From contig NZ_CP123385.1 of NCBI RefSeq assembly GCF_040409955.1, positions 434,001 through 498,000 on the forward strand: a stretch of DNA of 64,000 nucleotides, given 5' to 3'. The DNA is from Salipiger sp. H15 (GTDB lineage: Bacteria > Pseudomonadota > Alphaproteobacteria > Rhodobacterales > Rhodobacteraceae). The notes beneath the pieces are model-generated. The model saw nothing but the letters and a program-made list of their open reading frames with translations, did no database searches and was not told the DNA's origin. A program made the translations under genes and the position numbers. The stretch's first letter is position 1. Each line of letters begins with the position of its first letter. Positions 9,324 to 18,811 of this stretch are shown piece after piece.

Positions 9324-10547
9324 TCAGGCGCTCAGTTCCTGGCGGTTGAGCGCACAGTGCGACCAGAGCGCGTCCATGGCCTGGATCAGCTTGTCCATCT
9401 CGTTCGGCCCGTGCACCGGCGAGGGGGTGAAGCGCAGCCGTTCGGTGCCGCGCGGCACGGTCGGGAAGTTGATCGGCTGGACGTAGATGCCGTAGCCCTC
9501 GAGCAGCATGTCCGACAGCTTCTTGGTGTGCACCGGGTTGCCGACGATCACCGGCACGATGTGCGAGCCGTGGTCGATGATCGGCATCCCCAGCCCCTTG
9601 AGCCGCAGCTTGAGGATCTTCGCCTGGGTCTGGTGCCGCTCGCGCAGCGCCTGGTCCTGCTTGAGATGGGCGATCGAGGCCGCCGCCCCTGCCGCCACCG
9701 CCGGCGGGATCGAGGTGGTGAAGATGAAGCCCGGCGCGTAGGAGCGCACCGCGTCGCACATCTTGGCCGAGGCCGCGATGTAGCCGCCGAAGACGCCGAA
9801 GGCCTTGCCCAGCGTGCCGTTGATGATGTCGAGCCGGTGCAGCAGGTTGTCGCGCTCGGCGACGCCGCCGCCGCGCGGGCCGTACATGCCCACCGCGTGC
9901 ACCTCGTCGAGGTAGGTCAGCGCGCCGAACTCGTCGGCAAGGTCGCAGATCTCCGCGATCGGGCCGAAGTCGCCATCCATCGAGTAGACCGATTCAAAGG
10001 CGATGAGCTTGGGCGCCGCGGGATCGTCGGCTGCCAGAAGCTCGCGCAGGTGCGCAAGGTCGTTGTGGCGGAAGATGCGCTTGGCACCGCCGTTGCGCTT
10101 GATCCCCTCGATCATCGAGGCGTGGTTCAGCTCGTCCGAGTAGATGATGAGGCCGGGGAACAACTTCGGCAGGGTCGAGAGCGTGGCGTCGTTGGCGATG
10201 TAGGCCGAGGAGAAGACCAGCGCGGCCTCCTTCTGGTGCAGATCCGCCAGCTCGGCCTCGAGCCGCTTGTGATAGACCGTGGTGCCCGAGATGTTGCGCG
10301 TGCCGCCCGAGCCGGCGCCGGTGGCGTCGATGGCCTCGTGCATCGCGGCAAGCACCACCGGGTGCTGGCCCATCCCGAGGTAGTCGTTGCCGCACCAGAC
10401 GGTGATCGGCATCTCGCTGCCGTCCGGCTTGCGCCAGGTGGCATGGGGGAAGCGGCCGTTCTTGCGTTCGATGTCGATGAAGGTGCGATAGCGCCCCTCG
10501 GCGTGAAGACGGTCAAGGGCTTCGTCGAGCTTCGCGGTGTAGTCCAC
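9324..10547 (-). CDS. hemA: 5-aminolevulinate synthase
   Basis: This PLP enzyme condenses glycine and succinyl-CoA to 5-aminolevulinate, the first step of tetrapyrrole synthesis by the alphaproteobacterial (Shemin) route. Its 407 residues match the usual length. Landmarks are [11 protein letters not shown] (80-90), the [10 protein letters not shown] segment (about 214-223) and the lysine that binds PLP, K248, in [13 protein letters not shown]. The gene stands alone with a terminator downstream. A perfect FNR-type palindrome at 10689-10702, about 140 bases before the start codon, suggests oxygen-responsive control by FnrL, as known for hemA in Rhodobacter. Confidence 0.97.
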   Translation of the reverse strand: MDYTAKLDEALDRLHAEGRYRTFIDIERKNGRFPHATWRKPDGSEMPITVWCGNDYLGMGQHPVVLAAMHEAIDATGAGSGGTRNISGTTVYHKRLEAELADLHQKEAALVFSSAYIANDATLSTLPKLFPGLIIYSDELNHASMIEGIKRNGGAKRIFRHNDLAHLRELLAADDPAAPKLIAFESVYSMDGDFGPIAEICDLADEFGALTYLDEVHAVGMYGPRGGGVAERDNLLHRLDIINGTLGKAFGVFGGYIAASAKMCDAVRSYAPGFIFTTSIPPAVAAGAAASIAHLKQDQALRERHQTQAKILKLRLKGLGMPIIDHGSHIVPVIVGNPVHTKKLSDMLLEGYGIYVQPINFPTVPRGTERLRFTPSPVHGPNEMDKLIQAMDALWSHCALNRQELSA

Positions 10548-10949
10548 CGGTATCTCCTTCCTTCATCTTGTAGAGGCCGCGTTCGGCGCGGCGCTTATGC
10601 GGTCTCGGGGCCGCATTCATGGTCGTGAATGGATACCGTTCAGGCAGCCCCGTGTCCACGCTTTAGAATGAGACTAACCGTCGCGCCCTTGATTTGAATC
10701 AAGACTTTTGGAGTAACGTTTCCAAACGAGGTTTCCCTTAGTGTCACCGTGCCGCGCATCGGCGCCCGGGTCCGCGCCGCCACACTGCGCGGGCCAAGCT
10801 GCACTCCTGCCGCGGAAAATGGGCGGTCCCCCCTTCTTTTCAACGTCCCTGCGGCGCCCTGTCGCCGGTTCCGCCGCGCGCCGCGCGCGCTCTGGACAGC
10901 GCCGGGGCGGGTGATACGCTCCGCGCAACGCGCAAGAAGGAACCCCAAC
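10548..10949. other. Intergenic control region between hemA and the M20 peptidase gene
   Basis: This is a 402-base divergent spacer. The part nearest hemA is relatively AT-rich and holds the FNR-type palindrome annotated separately. The part nearest the peptidase gene (about 10740-10930) is GC-rich and contains short open frames on both strands that look like noise. I see no convincing small gene or RNA. Confidence 0.6.
10689..10702. promoter_or_regulatory. FNR/FnrL binding site upstream of hemA
   Basis: The sequence is TTGAT-TTGA-ATCAA, an exact match to the FNR consensus TTGAT-N4-ATCAA, with dyad symmetry. It lies about 142 bases upstream of the hemA start codon and about 250 bases from the divergent peptidase gene. 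FnrL control of hemA is established in Rhodobacter species; here it is inferred from the site. Confidence 0.85.
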
Positions 10950-12344
10950 ATGGCTCAAGAAAACGTGTCTTTGGACACCGTCCTCACCAAGATCGACGCC
11001 GATCTTCCGGTCGCGATCGACCGGCTGCTCGAGCTTCTGCGAATCCCTTCGATCTCGACCGACCCCGAGTACAAGGCGGCCTGCGACAAGGCCGCCGACT
11101 GGCTCGTGGCCGATCTCGCCAGCATCGGCGTCGAGGCCAGCAAGCGCCCCACCCCGGGCCATCCGATGGTGGTGGGCCATGTCGACGGGCCGGGGCCGCA
11201 CGTGCTTTTCTACGGCCATTATGATGTGCAGCCGGTCGATCCGCTCAACCTGTGGAACCGCGACCCGTTCGACCCGGCGATCGAGGAAACCGCCAAGGGC
11301 AAGGTGATCCGCGGTCGCGGCTCGTCGGACGACAAAGGCCAGCTGATGACCTTCATCGAGGCCTGCCGCGCGTGGAAGGCGGTGCATGGCACCCTGCCCT
11401 GCAAGATCACCTTCTTCTTCGAGGGCGAGGAAGAGAGCGGCTCGCCGTCGCTGATCCCCTTCATGAAGGAGAACGCCGAAGAGCTGAAAGCCGAGATCGC
11501 GCTGATCTGCGACACCGGTCTCTTCCAGTCGAAGACCCCGGCGATCATCACCCGCCTGCGCGGCCTTCTGGGCGAGGAGATGACCATCAAGGCGGCCGAC
11601 AAGGATCTGCACTCGGGCATGTACGGCGGCGTCGCGATGAACCCGATCCGCGTGCTGACCAAGATCCTCGGCGGGCTCTTCGACGAGAACGGCACGATCC
11701 AGGTTCCCGGCATCTATGAAGGCGTGCCCGACCTGCCGGCGGAGATCCTCGAGCAGTGGAAGGCGCTGGAGTTCGACGAGGCGGCCTTCCTCGACGGCGT
11801 CGGCCTGTCGAAGCCCGCGGGCGAGAAGGACCACCTGCCGATCGAGATGATCTGGTCGCGCCCGACCGCCGAGATCAACGGCATCTGGGGCGGCTACACC
11901 GGCGCGGGCTTCAAGACCGTGCTCCCCGCCGAGGCCTCGGCCAAGATCAGCTTCCGTCTCGTCGGCACGCAGGACCCGGTGGCGATCCGCAGGAACTTCC
12001 GCGCCTGGGTCGAGGCGCAGGTACCCTCCGACTGCTCGGTCGTGTGGAAGGACCACAGCTGCTCGCCCGCGTCCGAGATGCACACCACCCACTCCGGTTT
12101 CGAGGCCGCCCGCAAGGCGCTCGGCGACGAGTGGGACGAACCGGCGGCCTACGCGGGCTGCGGCGGCTCGATCCCGATCGCCGGCTACTTCCAGAACATC
12201 CTCCAGATGGACGCGATGCTGGTGGGCTGGGGCAAGGACGACGACCAGCTGCACTCGCCGAACGAGAAGTACGACCTCGAATCCTTCCACAAGGGGATTC
12301 GCAGCTGGGCCCGAATCCTCGACGCCATGGCGAACGCTGCCTGA
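10950..12344 (+). CDS. M20/M25/M40 family dipeptidase
   Basis: This 464-residue cytoplasmic metallopeptidase of the M20 clan probably hydrolyses dipeptides or acylated amino acids. The two-zinc centre is visible: H90 and D92 in YGHYDVQP, the bridging Asp in RGSSDDKGQ, and the catalytic Glu pair in FFFEGEEESGSPS. A dimerisation lid domain occupies the middle (DLHSGMYGG onwards), and a last His ligand is in the DDQLHSPNEKYD segment. The length and motifs fit the DapE-like/carnosinase subgroup. The ATG at 10950 is preceded by AAGAAGGAACC. It stands alone, divergent from hemA, with a strong hairpin just after the stop. Confidence 0.9.
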   Translation: MAQENVSLDTVLTKIDADLPVAIDRLLELLRIPSISTDPEYKAACDKAADWLVADLASIGVEASKRPTPGHPMVVGHVDGPGPHVLFYGHYDVQPVDPLNLWNRDPFDPAIEETAKGKVIRGRGSSDDKGQLMTFIEACRAWKAVHGTLPCKITFFFEGEEESGSPSLIPFMKENAEELKAEIALICDTGLFQSKTPAIITRLRGLLGEEMTIKAADKDLHSGMYGGVAMNPIRVLTKILGGLFDENGTIQVPGIYEGVPDLPAEILEQWKALEFDEAAFLDGVGLSKPAGEKDHLPIEMIWSRPTAEINGIWGGYTGAGFKTVLPAEASAKISFRLVGTQDPVAIRRNFRAWVEAQVPSDCSVVWKDHSCSPASEMHTTHSGFEAARKALGDEWDEPAAYAGCGGSIPIAGYFQNILQMDAMLVGWGKDDDQLHSPNEKYDLESFHKGIRSWARILDAMANAA

Positions 12345-12660
12345 GATCTGAGCAGTTTTCTGGGCGGGGCGCGGATTTCGCGCCCCGCCAAACCCCAGCA
12401 TTTACAACAAATTCATATTTGCCTGTCACTGAGGCGACAAAGCCCGGACCCCTTATTTTCTGGGCTTCCCGGCGCACTAATCCGAAGGGATAGGTGGATG
12501 GTCCGAACGGATGCCCAACTTCGCCAAGAAGATATCCGACGCACGCCATATTCGCCGCCACATTTCGCCACATTCGATTCCTAGCGTCGATTCCAACGGG
12601 AGCTTGAACAGCCCCCTGCGGGCAGAAAGCCGGCGGCATCTGGCAGAAGGAGCTAGGATC
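12345..12660. other. Intergenic region after the M20 peptidase
   Basis: This 316-base spacer starts with the hairpin annotated at 12363-12389. Beyond it is a short AT-richer stretch (about 12395-12425) that could hold the promoter of the following small membrane protein gene. An in-frame ATG at 12511 would extend that gene upstream, but its codons look non-coding. I see no RNA gene. Confidence 0.5.
12363..12389 (+). terminator. Strong hairpin after the M20 peptidase gene, probable terminator
   Basis: An 11-bp perfect GC-rich stem (GGCGGGGCGCG at 12363-12373 with CGCGCCCCGCC at 12379-12389) closes a five-base loop, 18 bases after the stop. No U-tract follows, so it may act as a 3'-end stabiliser or an incomplete intrinsic terminator. 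Confidence 0.55.
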
Positions 12661-13200
12661 ATGAGAGCCTACGCAGTCCGGAAAGTGACACACGCAGATT
12701 TCGAAGCCCGCGTCCGGCGCATCGATCCGCAGTTCGCCCGGTACGGTGCAAGCGACGCAGGCACCGCCGCACGCACCTCCAAGCGCCCGCTCGTTTCGGG
12801 CATCCTCGGCTTCGCCTGGGCCGGCGTCGTGATCGCGATCGCCCGCAACCAGCAGGTCATCGAGACGAGCCTCCTGCAGGGCAACCTGCCCCGTGAATAC
12901 CACGTCTACGTCTTCGGCACCCTCGCCGCCCTGCTCGCCGTCTCGGGCGTCATGGCGATGATGCACCTGCTGCGCGTCGTCAGCCGCCGCGGCTCGGCAC
13001 GCGGCAACTCCGCGGGCATCCTCGCCGGCATCAGCGCCGCCGTGATGCTGAGCATGGTTCCCGCCGAGACCTTCGAGGCCGGGCTCGGCCTGCTCGACGC
13101 GAACTCCCGCAACCTGATCGCCTCGGCCAGCAACTCGGTGCGCACCACCGGCGGCCTCGACATCAGCGGCACGACCTTCGTCAGCTCGCTCGGAAACTGA
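12661..13200 (+). CDS. Small membrane protein of unknown function
   Basis: I do not recognise a family. The protein has 179 residues: a basic, hydrophilic N-terminus of about 40 residues, a hydrophobic segment (about 43-58, VSGILGFAWAGVVIAIA), a second one (about 83-102, VYVFGTLAALLAVSGVMAMM), and a third weakly hydrophobic one (GILAGISAAVMLSMVP). The C-terminal tail is rich in Ser, Asn and Thr. The ATG at 12661 has AAGGAG nine bases upstream, and codon usage is typical of the window, so I consider it a real gene. It stands alone with no functional clue from its neighbours. Confidence 0.75.
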   Translation: MRAYAVRKVTHADFEARVRRIDPQFARYGASDAGTAARTSKRPLVSGILGFAWAGVVIAIARNQQVIETSLLQGNLPREYHVYVFGTLAALLAVSGVMAMMHLLRVVSRRGSARGNSAGILAGISAAVMLSMVPAETFEAGLGLLDANSRNLIASASNSVRTTGGLDISGTTFVSSLGN

Positions 13201-13336
13201 TCCCCGACCGTCCCGGCACCCCGGGCAGGACGACGACCAGGCCACGCCTTTCCCGATGCGCCCCGGCCCATGGCCCGGATGCGCGCCTCAAGACCCTCAA
13301 GACCGCACTCCCGGCCCAAGGGCCAGGCAGAGCGCC

Positions 13337-14209
13337 TCAGAACAGACCGTAGAACCGTTCCGGCAGCAGGTACTGCCTATCGGGTTCCGAGCGGTCGAAC
13401 TGCCAGTACCCCGTCTCGCCCCGCGGCTGCCAGCTGCGATGCATGCGAGCGCGCAGCTCGGCAAAATCGAACCCCTGCTCCATCGGCATTTCGGCGAACC
13501 CGTCGAAGACCGCCCGATCCTCGCCCCGCGCCTCGGCAAACCAGTGGCGCCCGATCGCGGCCTCCCTCACCCCCACGCCCAGATCCCCCGTCACGCGGTT
13601 GCGCCGGTCCGTCGCCGCCACATACTCGCCGAAGTCGCAGAATTTCAGGTGGAAGAGGTAGAGCGGCTCCGGCGTGAAGAGCTTCGACGCCTGGGTGAAA
13701 TGCCCACCCCGCGCGATCTTCGTGCCCCGCGAGACGACGCAAGGCTTGGCGTAATGCGGCGCCAGCCGCAGGTGGCGGCGCGGTCCGAGAATGGCCTCTC
13801 CCAGTTGCTCCGGCTCGAGCTCGGGCCGGTGGATCACCTCGAGCCCCACAGGCGTCAGCACCCGGCGCAGCGGCTGCCTTGCAAGGAAATCGAGCAGGTT
13901 GCCCTCGGCCGGGTCGAGCACCACCAGCTCGTCCACGTCGCCGACGATCACGTGCCGGTAGTAGCTGCGCAGCCCGTTCACCTGCCCGTTGAGCAGTCGC
14001 CAGCGCTTCATGTCGAAGTTGGGATGCGGATCGCCGGGGATGCCGATGACATTGCAGCCCTCGGCCAGCGCCGCGACCTCGGCCCCGCGGCCGTGATTGA
14101 TGACGTAGCAGTTCTCGCGCCCGAGCAGGCGGCCATAATGGCGCAGCCAGGCCTTCAGGAAGAAGACATCGTCGCGCACCATGGTGACAGCGGCGGCCAC
14201 GGTCTGCAT
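13337..14209 (-). CDS. Glycosyltransferase family 2/92-like protein
   Basis: This 290-residue protein resembles bacterial glycosyltransferases of the GT2/GT92-like type that begin with a VRDD...LKAWLRHYG segment. A DXD-type metal/nucleotide-sugar motif is present in VGDVDELVVLDP. There is no signal peptide or membrane segment, so it would act in the cytoplasm or peripherally on a surface glycan. The start at 14209 is supported by GGAGTGAGCAG upstream; a longer in-frame extension would run antisense across the divergent gene. It is divergent from a sulfotransferase-like gene, 117 bases apart, which suggests a shared job in modifying a polysaccharide. Donor and acceptor are unknown. Confidence 0.75.
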   Translation of the reverse strand: MQTVAAAVTMVRDDVFFLKAWLRHYGRLLGRENCYVINHGRGAEVAALAEGCNVIGIPGDPHPNFDMKRWRLLNGQVNGLRSYYRHVIVGDVDELVVLDPAEGNLLDFLARQPLRRVLTPVGLEVIHRPELEPEQLGEAILGPRRHLRLAPHYAKPCVVSRGTKIARGGHFTQASKLFTPEPLYLFHLKFCDFGEYVAATDRRNRVTGDLGVGVREAAIGRHWFAEARGEDRAVFDGFAEMPMEQGFDFAELRARMHRSWQPRGETGYWQFDRSEPDRQYLLPERFYGLF

Positions 14210-14326
14210 CTGCTCACTCCAACTCGTCCGAACCCAGGCTTTGCCGCAACATAGCGCCTTGGCCCGGAAAGAGAATCGCCAATCGCCGGGGCTGCCGCTA
14301 TCGTGCCGAAAAACCATGAGGCCGCG

Positions 14327-15073
14327 ATGATCTCGCAGCAGTTCAGCAGCATCGGCTGGCAGGTCCACCGGCCCGCCCCCGGCATCACCCGCTACCAGGT
14401 GTTCGGCGAGCGCAGCTCGGGCACCAACTTCGTCAAGCGCCTGATCGGGCGCAACACGCCGCTCGTGCCGACCGAGGAGCTGGGCTGGAAACACGGCTTC
14501 CCGCAGATGACCGCGATCCCCGGGGACACGCTGATCGTCTGCGTCACCCGCAATGCGACCGACTGGGCGCGCTCGATGCATGCCAAGCCGTGGCACTGCC
14601 CGCCCGGGATGCAGCGCCTGCCCTTCGCGGAGTTCCTGCGCGCCGAATGGGCGACGCTCGCCGACCGGCCGCGCTATTTCCCGCAGGTGGCGGCGCTTGG
14701 CGGCGCGGGACAGCCTCTGCAGCACGACCGGCATCCGCTGACCGGCCTTCCCTTCGAGGACCTCTTCGCGCTGCGCCGGGCCAAGCTCGCGGGGCTGACG
14801 AGTTTCTTCAACCGCGGCTGCGCGCTGCTCTTCTGCCGGCTCGAGGCGGTGCAGGCCGAGCCCGAGGCCTTCCTTGCGATGCTGCGCGACCAGTTCGCCC
14901 TGCCCGAGGGCGGCCCGCTGCGCCCGGTGCAGAAGCGCCTCGGCAGCAAGTTCAAGCCCGCCGTGCCCGAGCCGCGCCCCGCGACCCCGGCGGAACTTTC
15001 GCTGCAGGACATGGAGTTCCTGCGCGCGCGGCTCGACCTCGGCCTCGAGGCGGCGCTCGGGTACCGCTACTGA
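14327..15073 (+). CDS. Sulfotransferase-like protein
   Basis: This is a 248-residue soluble protein. Near its N-terminus, YQVFGERSSGTNFVKRLI resembles the PAPS-binding loop of P-loop sulfotransferases, and the later VCVTRNATDWARSMH resembles the second PAPS-contact segment (R...S). The rest is poorly conserved in what I can recall, so the assignment rests on these two segments. The ATG at 14327 has GAGG upstream; a GTG eight codons earlier (14303) is possible. It is divergent from the glycosyltransferase gene, and the two may build or decorate the same glycan. It could also be a related nucleotide-binding protein without sulfotransferase activity. Confidence 0.6.
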   Translation: MISQQFSSIGWQVHRPAPGITRYQVFGERSSGTNFVKRLIGRNTPLVPTEELGWKHGFPQMTAIPGDTLIVCVTRNATDWARSMHAKPWHCPPGMQRLPFAEFLRAEWATLADRPRYFPQVAALGGAGQPLQHDRHPLTGLPFEDLFALRRAKLAGLTSFFNRGCALLFCRLEAVQAEPEAFLAMLRDQFALPEGGPLRPVQKRLGSKFKPAVPEPRPATPAELSLQDMEFLRARLDLGLEAALGYRY

Positions 15074-15182
15074 GCAGGGCCCCGCCGGCGGCGCGCACGG
15101 GATCTGTGCATCCGCGCAAATTGCGCTGCGCCGCGGCATGACCGATCTTCGCCGGAACCGCATTCCGAGCCAGGAGGCCACG

Positions 15183-16373
15183 ATGTCCCTCGCCAATACG
15201 AAGACCGCCTATGGTGCCGTCACCCGCAGCCTGCACTGGCTGACCGCGCTCGGCATCCTGATCATGATCCCGCTCGGCTGGATCGCCCATGTCGCGCCCT
15301 GGGCCACCGAGGCCGAGCTTGCCACCAAGGCGCAGCTCTTCTCGGTGCACAAGACCATCGGCGTGACGCTGTTCTTCCTCGCGCTGGTCCGCATCCTATG
15401 GGCGCTGACGCAGGTGAAGCCCGCGCCGCTGCACCCCGAGCGCCGGGCCGAGAACCTCGCCGCCGAGACGGTGCACTGGCTGCTTTACTCCACGCTGGTG
15501 ATCGTTCCGCTCTCGGGCTGGGTCGAGCACGCCGCGACCGAGGGGTTTGCGCCGATCCTCTGGCCGTTCGGGCAGGACCTGCCCTTCGTGCCAAACTCGG
15601 ACCGCGTGGCCGAGACCGCCGCCTCGGTGCACTTCCTGTCGCAGTGGCTGCTGGTCGCCTCGCTGGCGCTGCACGTGGCCGGGGCGCTGAAACACGCGGT
15701 GATCGACCGCGACGGCACGCTGGCGCGGATGCTGAAGGGCGCGCCGAGCGGCACGCCCGCCGCCGGGCACCGGGTGTTCCGCCCGCTCGTCCTTGCCATC
15801 GCCGCATGGGCCGCGCTGATCGGCGGCGGCGCGGCGGCAGGCCTCTTCACCAGCGAGGAGGCGCCCGAGGTGCCGCAGCTCGAGGCCGCGCAATCCGACT
15901 GGCAGGTGACCGAGGGCACGCTTGGCATCAGCCTCGTGCAGATGGGCAAGGAGATCGAGGGCAGCTTCGCCGACTGGACCGCCGAGATCGCCTTCGAGCC
16001 GCGCGAGACCCCGGGCAAGGCCGGTGACGTGACCGTGCAGATCGCCATCCCGACGCTGACCCTCGGTTCGGTGAGCAAGCAGGCCATGGGTGCCGATTTC
16101 TTCGACGCCGAGGCCTTCCCCACCGCCACCTTCCGCGCCGAGATCCTGCGCGGCGACACGGGCTACGAGGCGCAGGGCACGCTCACCATGAAGGGCGCCG
16201 AGGTGCCGGTCACCCTGCCCTTCGAGCTGACCCTCGAGGGGGGCACCGCGACGATGCAGGGCACCACCACGCTCGACCGCCGCGACTACGCCATCGGCGG
16301 CGGCATGGCGGACCCGAAACAGCTGAGCTTCGAGGTGAAGGTCAATGTCGCGCTGACCGCGACGCGCAGCTGA
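15183..16373 (+). CDS. Cytochrome b561 - YceI fusion protein
   Basis: This 396-residue protein joins two families. Residues 8-185 form a four-helix cytochrome b561 domain with candidate haem ligands H18 (SLHW), H56 (VHKTIG), H150 and H164 (ALHVAG). A further membrane segment (about 200-222) leads into a periplasmic YceI-like lipocalin-fold domain (about 238-394), which in related proteins binds a polyisoprenoid such as ubiquinone. Fusion suggests quinone-linked electron transfer at the periplasmic side. The start at 15183 has AGGAGG six bases upstream. The gene converges with the cysteine synthase gene, with a hairpin between them. Confidence 0.9.
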   Translation: MSLANTKTAYGAVTRSLHWLTALGILIMIPLGWIAHVAPWATEAELATKAQLFSVHKTIGVTLFFLALVRILWALTQVKPAPLHPERRAENLAAETVHWLLYSTLVIVPLSGWVEHAATEGFAPILWPFGQDLPFVPNSDRVAETAASVHFLSQWLLVASLALHVAGALKHAVIDRDGTLARMLKGAPSGTPAAGHRVFRPLVLAIAAWAALIGGGAAAGLFTSEEAPEVPQLEAAQSDWQVTEGTLGISLVQMGKEIEGSFADWTAEIAFEPRETPGKAGDVTVQIAIPTLTLGSVSKQAMGADFFDAEAFPTATFRAEILRGDTGYEAQGTLTMKGAEVPVTLPFELTLEGGTATMQGTTTLDRRDYAIGGGMADPKQLSFEVKVNVALTATRS

Positions 16374-16430
16374 CGGGGTGGATTGGCGCCCTTGCCCGGC
16401 GCCGTCCCCGGCGGGACCGTTCCGCCGTGC

Positions 16431-16450
16431 GTATTTGGAAAGAGAAGAAG
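16431..16450 (+). repeat. Dispersed intergenic element, core 20-mer copy A
   Basis: The 20 bases GTATTTGGAAAGAGAAGAAG here recur exactly at 27160-27179, and variants occur at 18840-18861 and, inverted, near 21449-21470. This copy lies between convergent genes and runs straight into a terminator-like hairpin. Copies B and C have GC-rich hairpins on their 5' side. Confidence 0.8.
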
Positions 16451-16482
16451 GGCGCGGGGGTTTCTCGCGCCCTTCTGTGTCG
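16447..16482 (+). terminator. Intrinsic terminator between convergent genes
   Basis: A 10-bp stem (GAAGGGCGCG at 16447-16456 with CGCGCCCTTC at 16466-16475) has a nine-base loop and is followed by TGTGTCGTTT. It lies between the b561-YceI gene and the cysteine synthase gene and could serve both, though the downstream T-rich run is only on the plus side. Confidence 0.6.
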
Positions 16483-16484
16483 TT

Positions 16485-17564
16485 TCAGCCCATCTGGCTC
16501 GACGGGGTGGAGCGCGAGAGCGCCTTTTCCTCCTCGTCCATGTCCTCGACGATGCCCTCGAAGAGCGGCGTCGTCATGTAGCGCTCGCCGGTGTCGGGCA
16601 GCATGGCGAGGATGACCGTGCCCGGCGCCGCGCTCTCGGCGACCTTCATCGCCACCGCGAAGGTCGAGCCGCCGGAAACGCCGGTCAGGATGCCTTCCTT
16701 CTGCGCCAGTTTCTTCGCCCAGGCGATGCCGTCGGGGCCCGCGACGGGGATCAGCTCGTCATAGGCGCCCGCGTCGAGTCCCTCCTGCAGCACGGCGGGG
16801 ATGAAGTCAGGGGTCCAGCCCTGGATCGGGTGCGGCTCGAAGGCGCTGTGGCTCTCGGCCGGGGATCCGTCCGGGCCGCGCGCCTGCGCGATGCCGCTGC
16901 CGACGAGCTGGGCATTCATCGGCTCCGACAGGACGATCTTCGTCTCGGGGCGCTCCCTGCGCAGCACCCGCGCGACCCCGGTAACCGTGCCGCCGGTGCC
17001 GTAGCCGGTGACGAAGTAGTCGAGCCGCTTGCCGGCGAAATCGTTGACGATCTCTCGCCCGGTGGTGGCCTCGTGCACGGCGGCATTGGCCTCGGTCTCG
17101 AACTGCCGGGCGAGGAACCAGCCGTTCGCCTCGGCCAGTTCCACCGCCTTTCGGTACATGCCGAAGCCCTTCTCGGCGCGCGGCGTCAGCACAACCTTGG
17201 CGCCCAGCATGCGCACCAGCTTGCGCCGCTCGATCGAGAAGCTGTCGGCCATGGTCACCACCAGCGGGTAGCCCCGCGCGGCGCAGACCATGGCAAGCCC
17301 GATGCCGGTGTTGCCCGAAGTCGCCTCGACCACGGTCTGGCCGGGCTTCAGCGTGCCGTTCTTCTCGGCGGTCTCGATGATGCTCATCGCCAGCCGGTCC
17401 TTGACCGAGGCGGCGGGGTTGAAGAACTCGGCCTTCACGTAGATCTCGACGCCCTCGGGGGCGAGGTGGTTGATGCGCACGGCGGGCGTGTCGCCGACTG
17501 TGTCGACGATGCTGTCGTAGAGCCGGCCGCGGCCGCGGGTTTCGGGGGATGATGCTGCGTCCAT
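16485..17564 (-). CDS. cysK: Cysteine synthase A (O-acetylserine sulfhydrylase)
   Basis: This PLP enzyme makes cysteine from O-acetylserine and sulfide. The 359-residue protein carries the lysine that binds PLP in [11 protein letters not shown] (K55), the substrate loop TSGNTGIG, and the phosphate-binding glycine loop [11 protein letters not shown]. At 359 residues it is slightly longer than typical CysK (about 310-325), with an extra C-terminal segment ending in an acidic EDMDEEE stretch and an insert [15 protein letters not shown]. The start at 17564 has GGGAGAGAGAGA upstream. A cystathionine beta-synthase-like activity cannot be excluded from sequence alone. Confidence 0.88.
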   Translation of the reverse strand: MDAASSPETRGRGRLYDSIVDTVGDTPAVRINHLAPEGVEIYVKAEFFNPAASVKDRLAMSIIETAEKNGTLKPGQTVVEATSGNTGIGLAMVCAARGYPLVVTMADSFSIERRKLVRMLGAKVVLTPRAEKGFGMYRKAVELAEANGWFLARQFETEANAAVHEATTGREIVNDFAGKRLDYFVTGYGTGGTVTGVARVLRRERPETKIVLSEPMNAQLVGSGIAQARGPDGSPAESHSAFEPHPIQGWTPDFIPAVLQEGLDAGAYDELIPVAGPDGIAWAKKLAQKEGILTGVSGGSTFAVAMKVAESAAPGTVILAMLPDTGERYMTTPLFEGIVEDMDEEEKALSRSTPSSQMG

Positions 17565-17760
17565 GGTCTCTCTCTCCCTGAGGTGTTTCCGTCGGGGCAT
17601 CCTACCCCAATCCGCGCCGTCCTGCTCGGAAACTCGGGTTGCAAGGGTTTCAGTCCTGCCTGCAATTGTTTCGGGCGCCCCTGCCCGGAGGCGCATTTCC
17701 CGCCGCCTCCGCGCGCAAGCCATCTGGCCCGGCGCGCGCGCGCGTGCTAACGCGCGGGGC

Positions 17761-18795
17761 ATGACCCAGATCACGCTCCGCCGCCCCGACGACTGGCACC
17801 TGCACCTCCGCGATGGCGAGATGCTGGCCGGCATCGCCCCCGAATCCGCCCGCCACTTCGGCCGGGCGATCATCATGCCCAACCTCGTGCCCCCGGTGGT
17901 CACCGGTGCGCAGGCCGCCGCCTACCGGACGCGGATCCTCGAGGTGCTTCCCGAGGGCAGCACCTTCACCCCGCTGATGACGCTCTACCTGACCGAGACC
18001 ACCGATCCTGCGGACGTGGCCGCGGCCTATGACGCCGGCATCATCACCGCGCTGAAGCTCTACCCGGCGGGCGCCACCACCAACTCCGCCTCCGGCGTGC
18101 GCGACTTCGACAAGGTGCGCCCGGTGCTCGAGCTGATGGCCGAGAAGGGCATCCCGCTCTGCGTGCACGGCGAGGTGGTGGACGGCGACGTCGACATCTT
18201 CGACCGCGAGGCGGTGTTCATCGACCGGGTGCTCGACCCCATTCGCCGCGCCACGCCCGGCCTGCGCGTGGTCATGGAGCACATCACGACGAAGCAGGGT
18301 GTGGACTATGCCCGCGCGGGAGGTGACGACCTCGGCGCGACGATCACCACGCATCACCTGGTGATCAACCGCAACCACATCCTCGTCGGCGGCATCAAGC
18401 CGCACTACTACTGCCTGCCCGTCGCCAAGCGCGAGGAGCACCGGCTGGCGCTGCGCGAGGCCGCGACCTCGGGCGATGCCAGCTTCTTCCTCGGCACCGA
18501 CAGCGCACCGCACACCGATCCGGCCAAGGAAAGCGCCTGCGGCTGCGCCGGCTGTTTCACCGCGACCAACACGCTGTCGATCCTCGCCGAGGTCTTCGAG
18601 CAGGACGGGGCGCTCGACCGGCTCGAGGACTTCGCCTCGCGCAACGGGCCGGCCTTCTACCGCCTGCCGGTGAGCGAGGAGAGCGTGACGCTGGTGAAGG
18701 GCGCGCCCGTCACCTACCCCGCCAAGATCGAGACCGGCGCCGGCCCGGTGACCGTCTTCGATCCCGGCATGCCGCTGCACTGGCGCGTCGCCTGA
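17761..18795 (+). CDS. pyrC: Dihydroorotase, E. coli PyrC type
   Basis: PyrC cyclises N-carbamoyl-aspartate to dihydroorotate in de novo pyrimidine synthesis. The 344-residue length and sequence fit the class II (E. coli-like) enzymes. The binuclear zinc site is visible as H13 and H15 in [10 protein letters not shown], the carboxylated lysine in [11 protein letters not shown], His residues in CVHGEV and ITTHHL, and Asp in GTDSAPH. The ATG at 17761 begins the conserved [15 protein letters not shown] start. pyrE follows in the same direction 145 bases later, with a dispersed hairpin element between them. Confidence 0.96.
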   Translation: MTQITLRRPDDWHLHLRDGEMLAGIAPESARHFGRAIIMPNLVPPVVTGAQAAAYRTRILEVLPEGSTFTPLMTLYLTETTDPADVAAAYDAGIITALKLYPAGATTNSASGVRDFDKVRPVLELMAEKGIPLCVHGEVVDGDVDIFDREAVFIDRVLDPIRRATPGLRVVMEHITTKQGVDYARAGGDDLGATITTHHLVINRNHILVGGIKPHYYCLPVAKREEHRLALREAATSGDASFFLGTDSAPHTDPAKESACGCAGCFTATNTLSILAEVFEQDGALDRLEDFASRNGPAFYRLPVSEESVTLVKGAPVTYPAKIETGAGPVTVFDPGMPLHWRVA

Positions 18796-18811
18796 TCCCC
18801 GGGACACCGGA

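Noticed and set aside
10640..10951. Small minus-strand open frame in the hemA control region
   Set aside because: It spans the FNR site and a divergent promoter region, has no ribosome site and a highly Arg-rich product.
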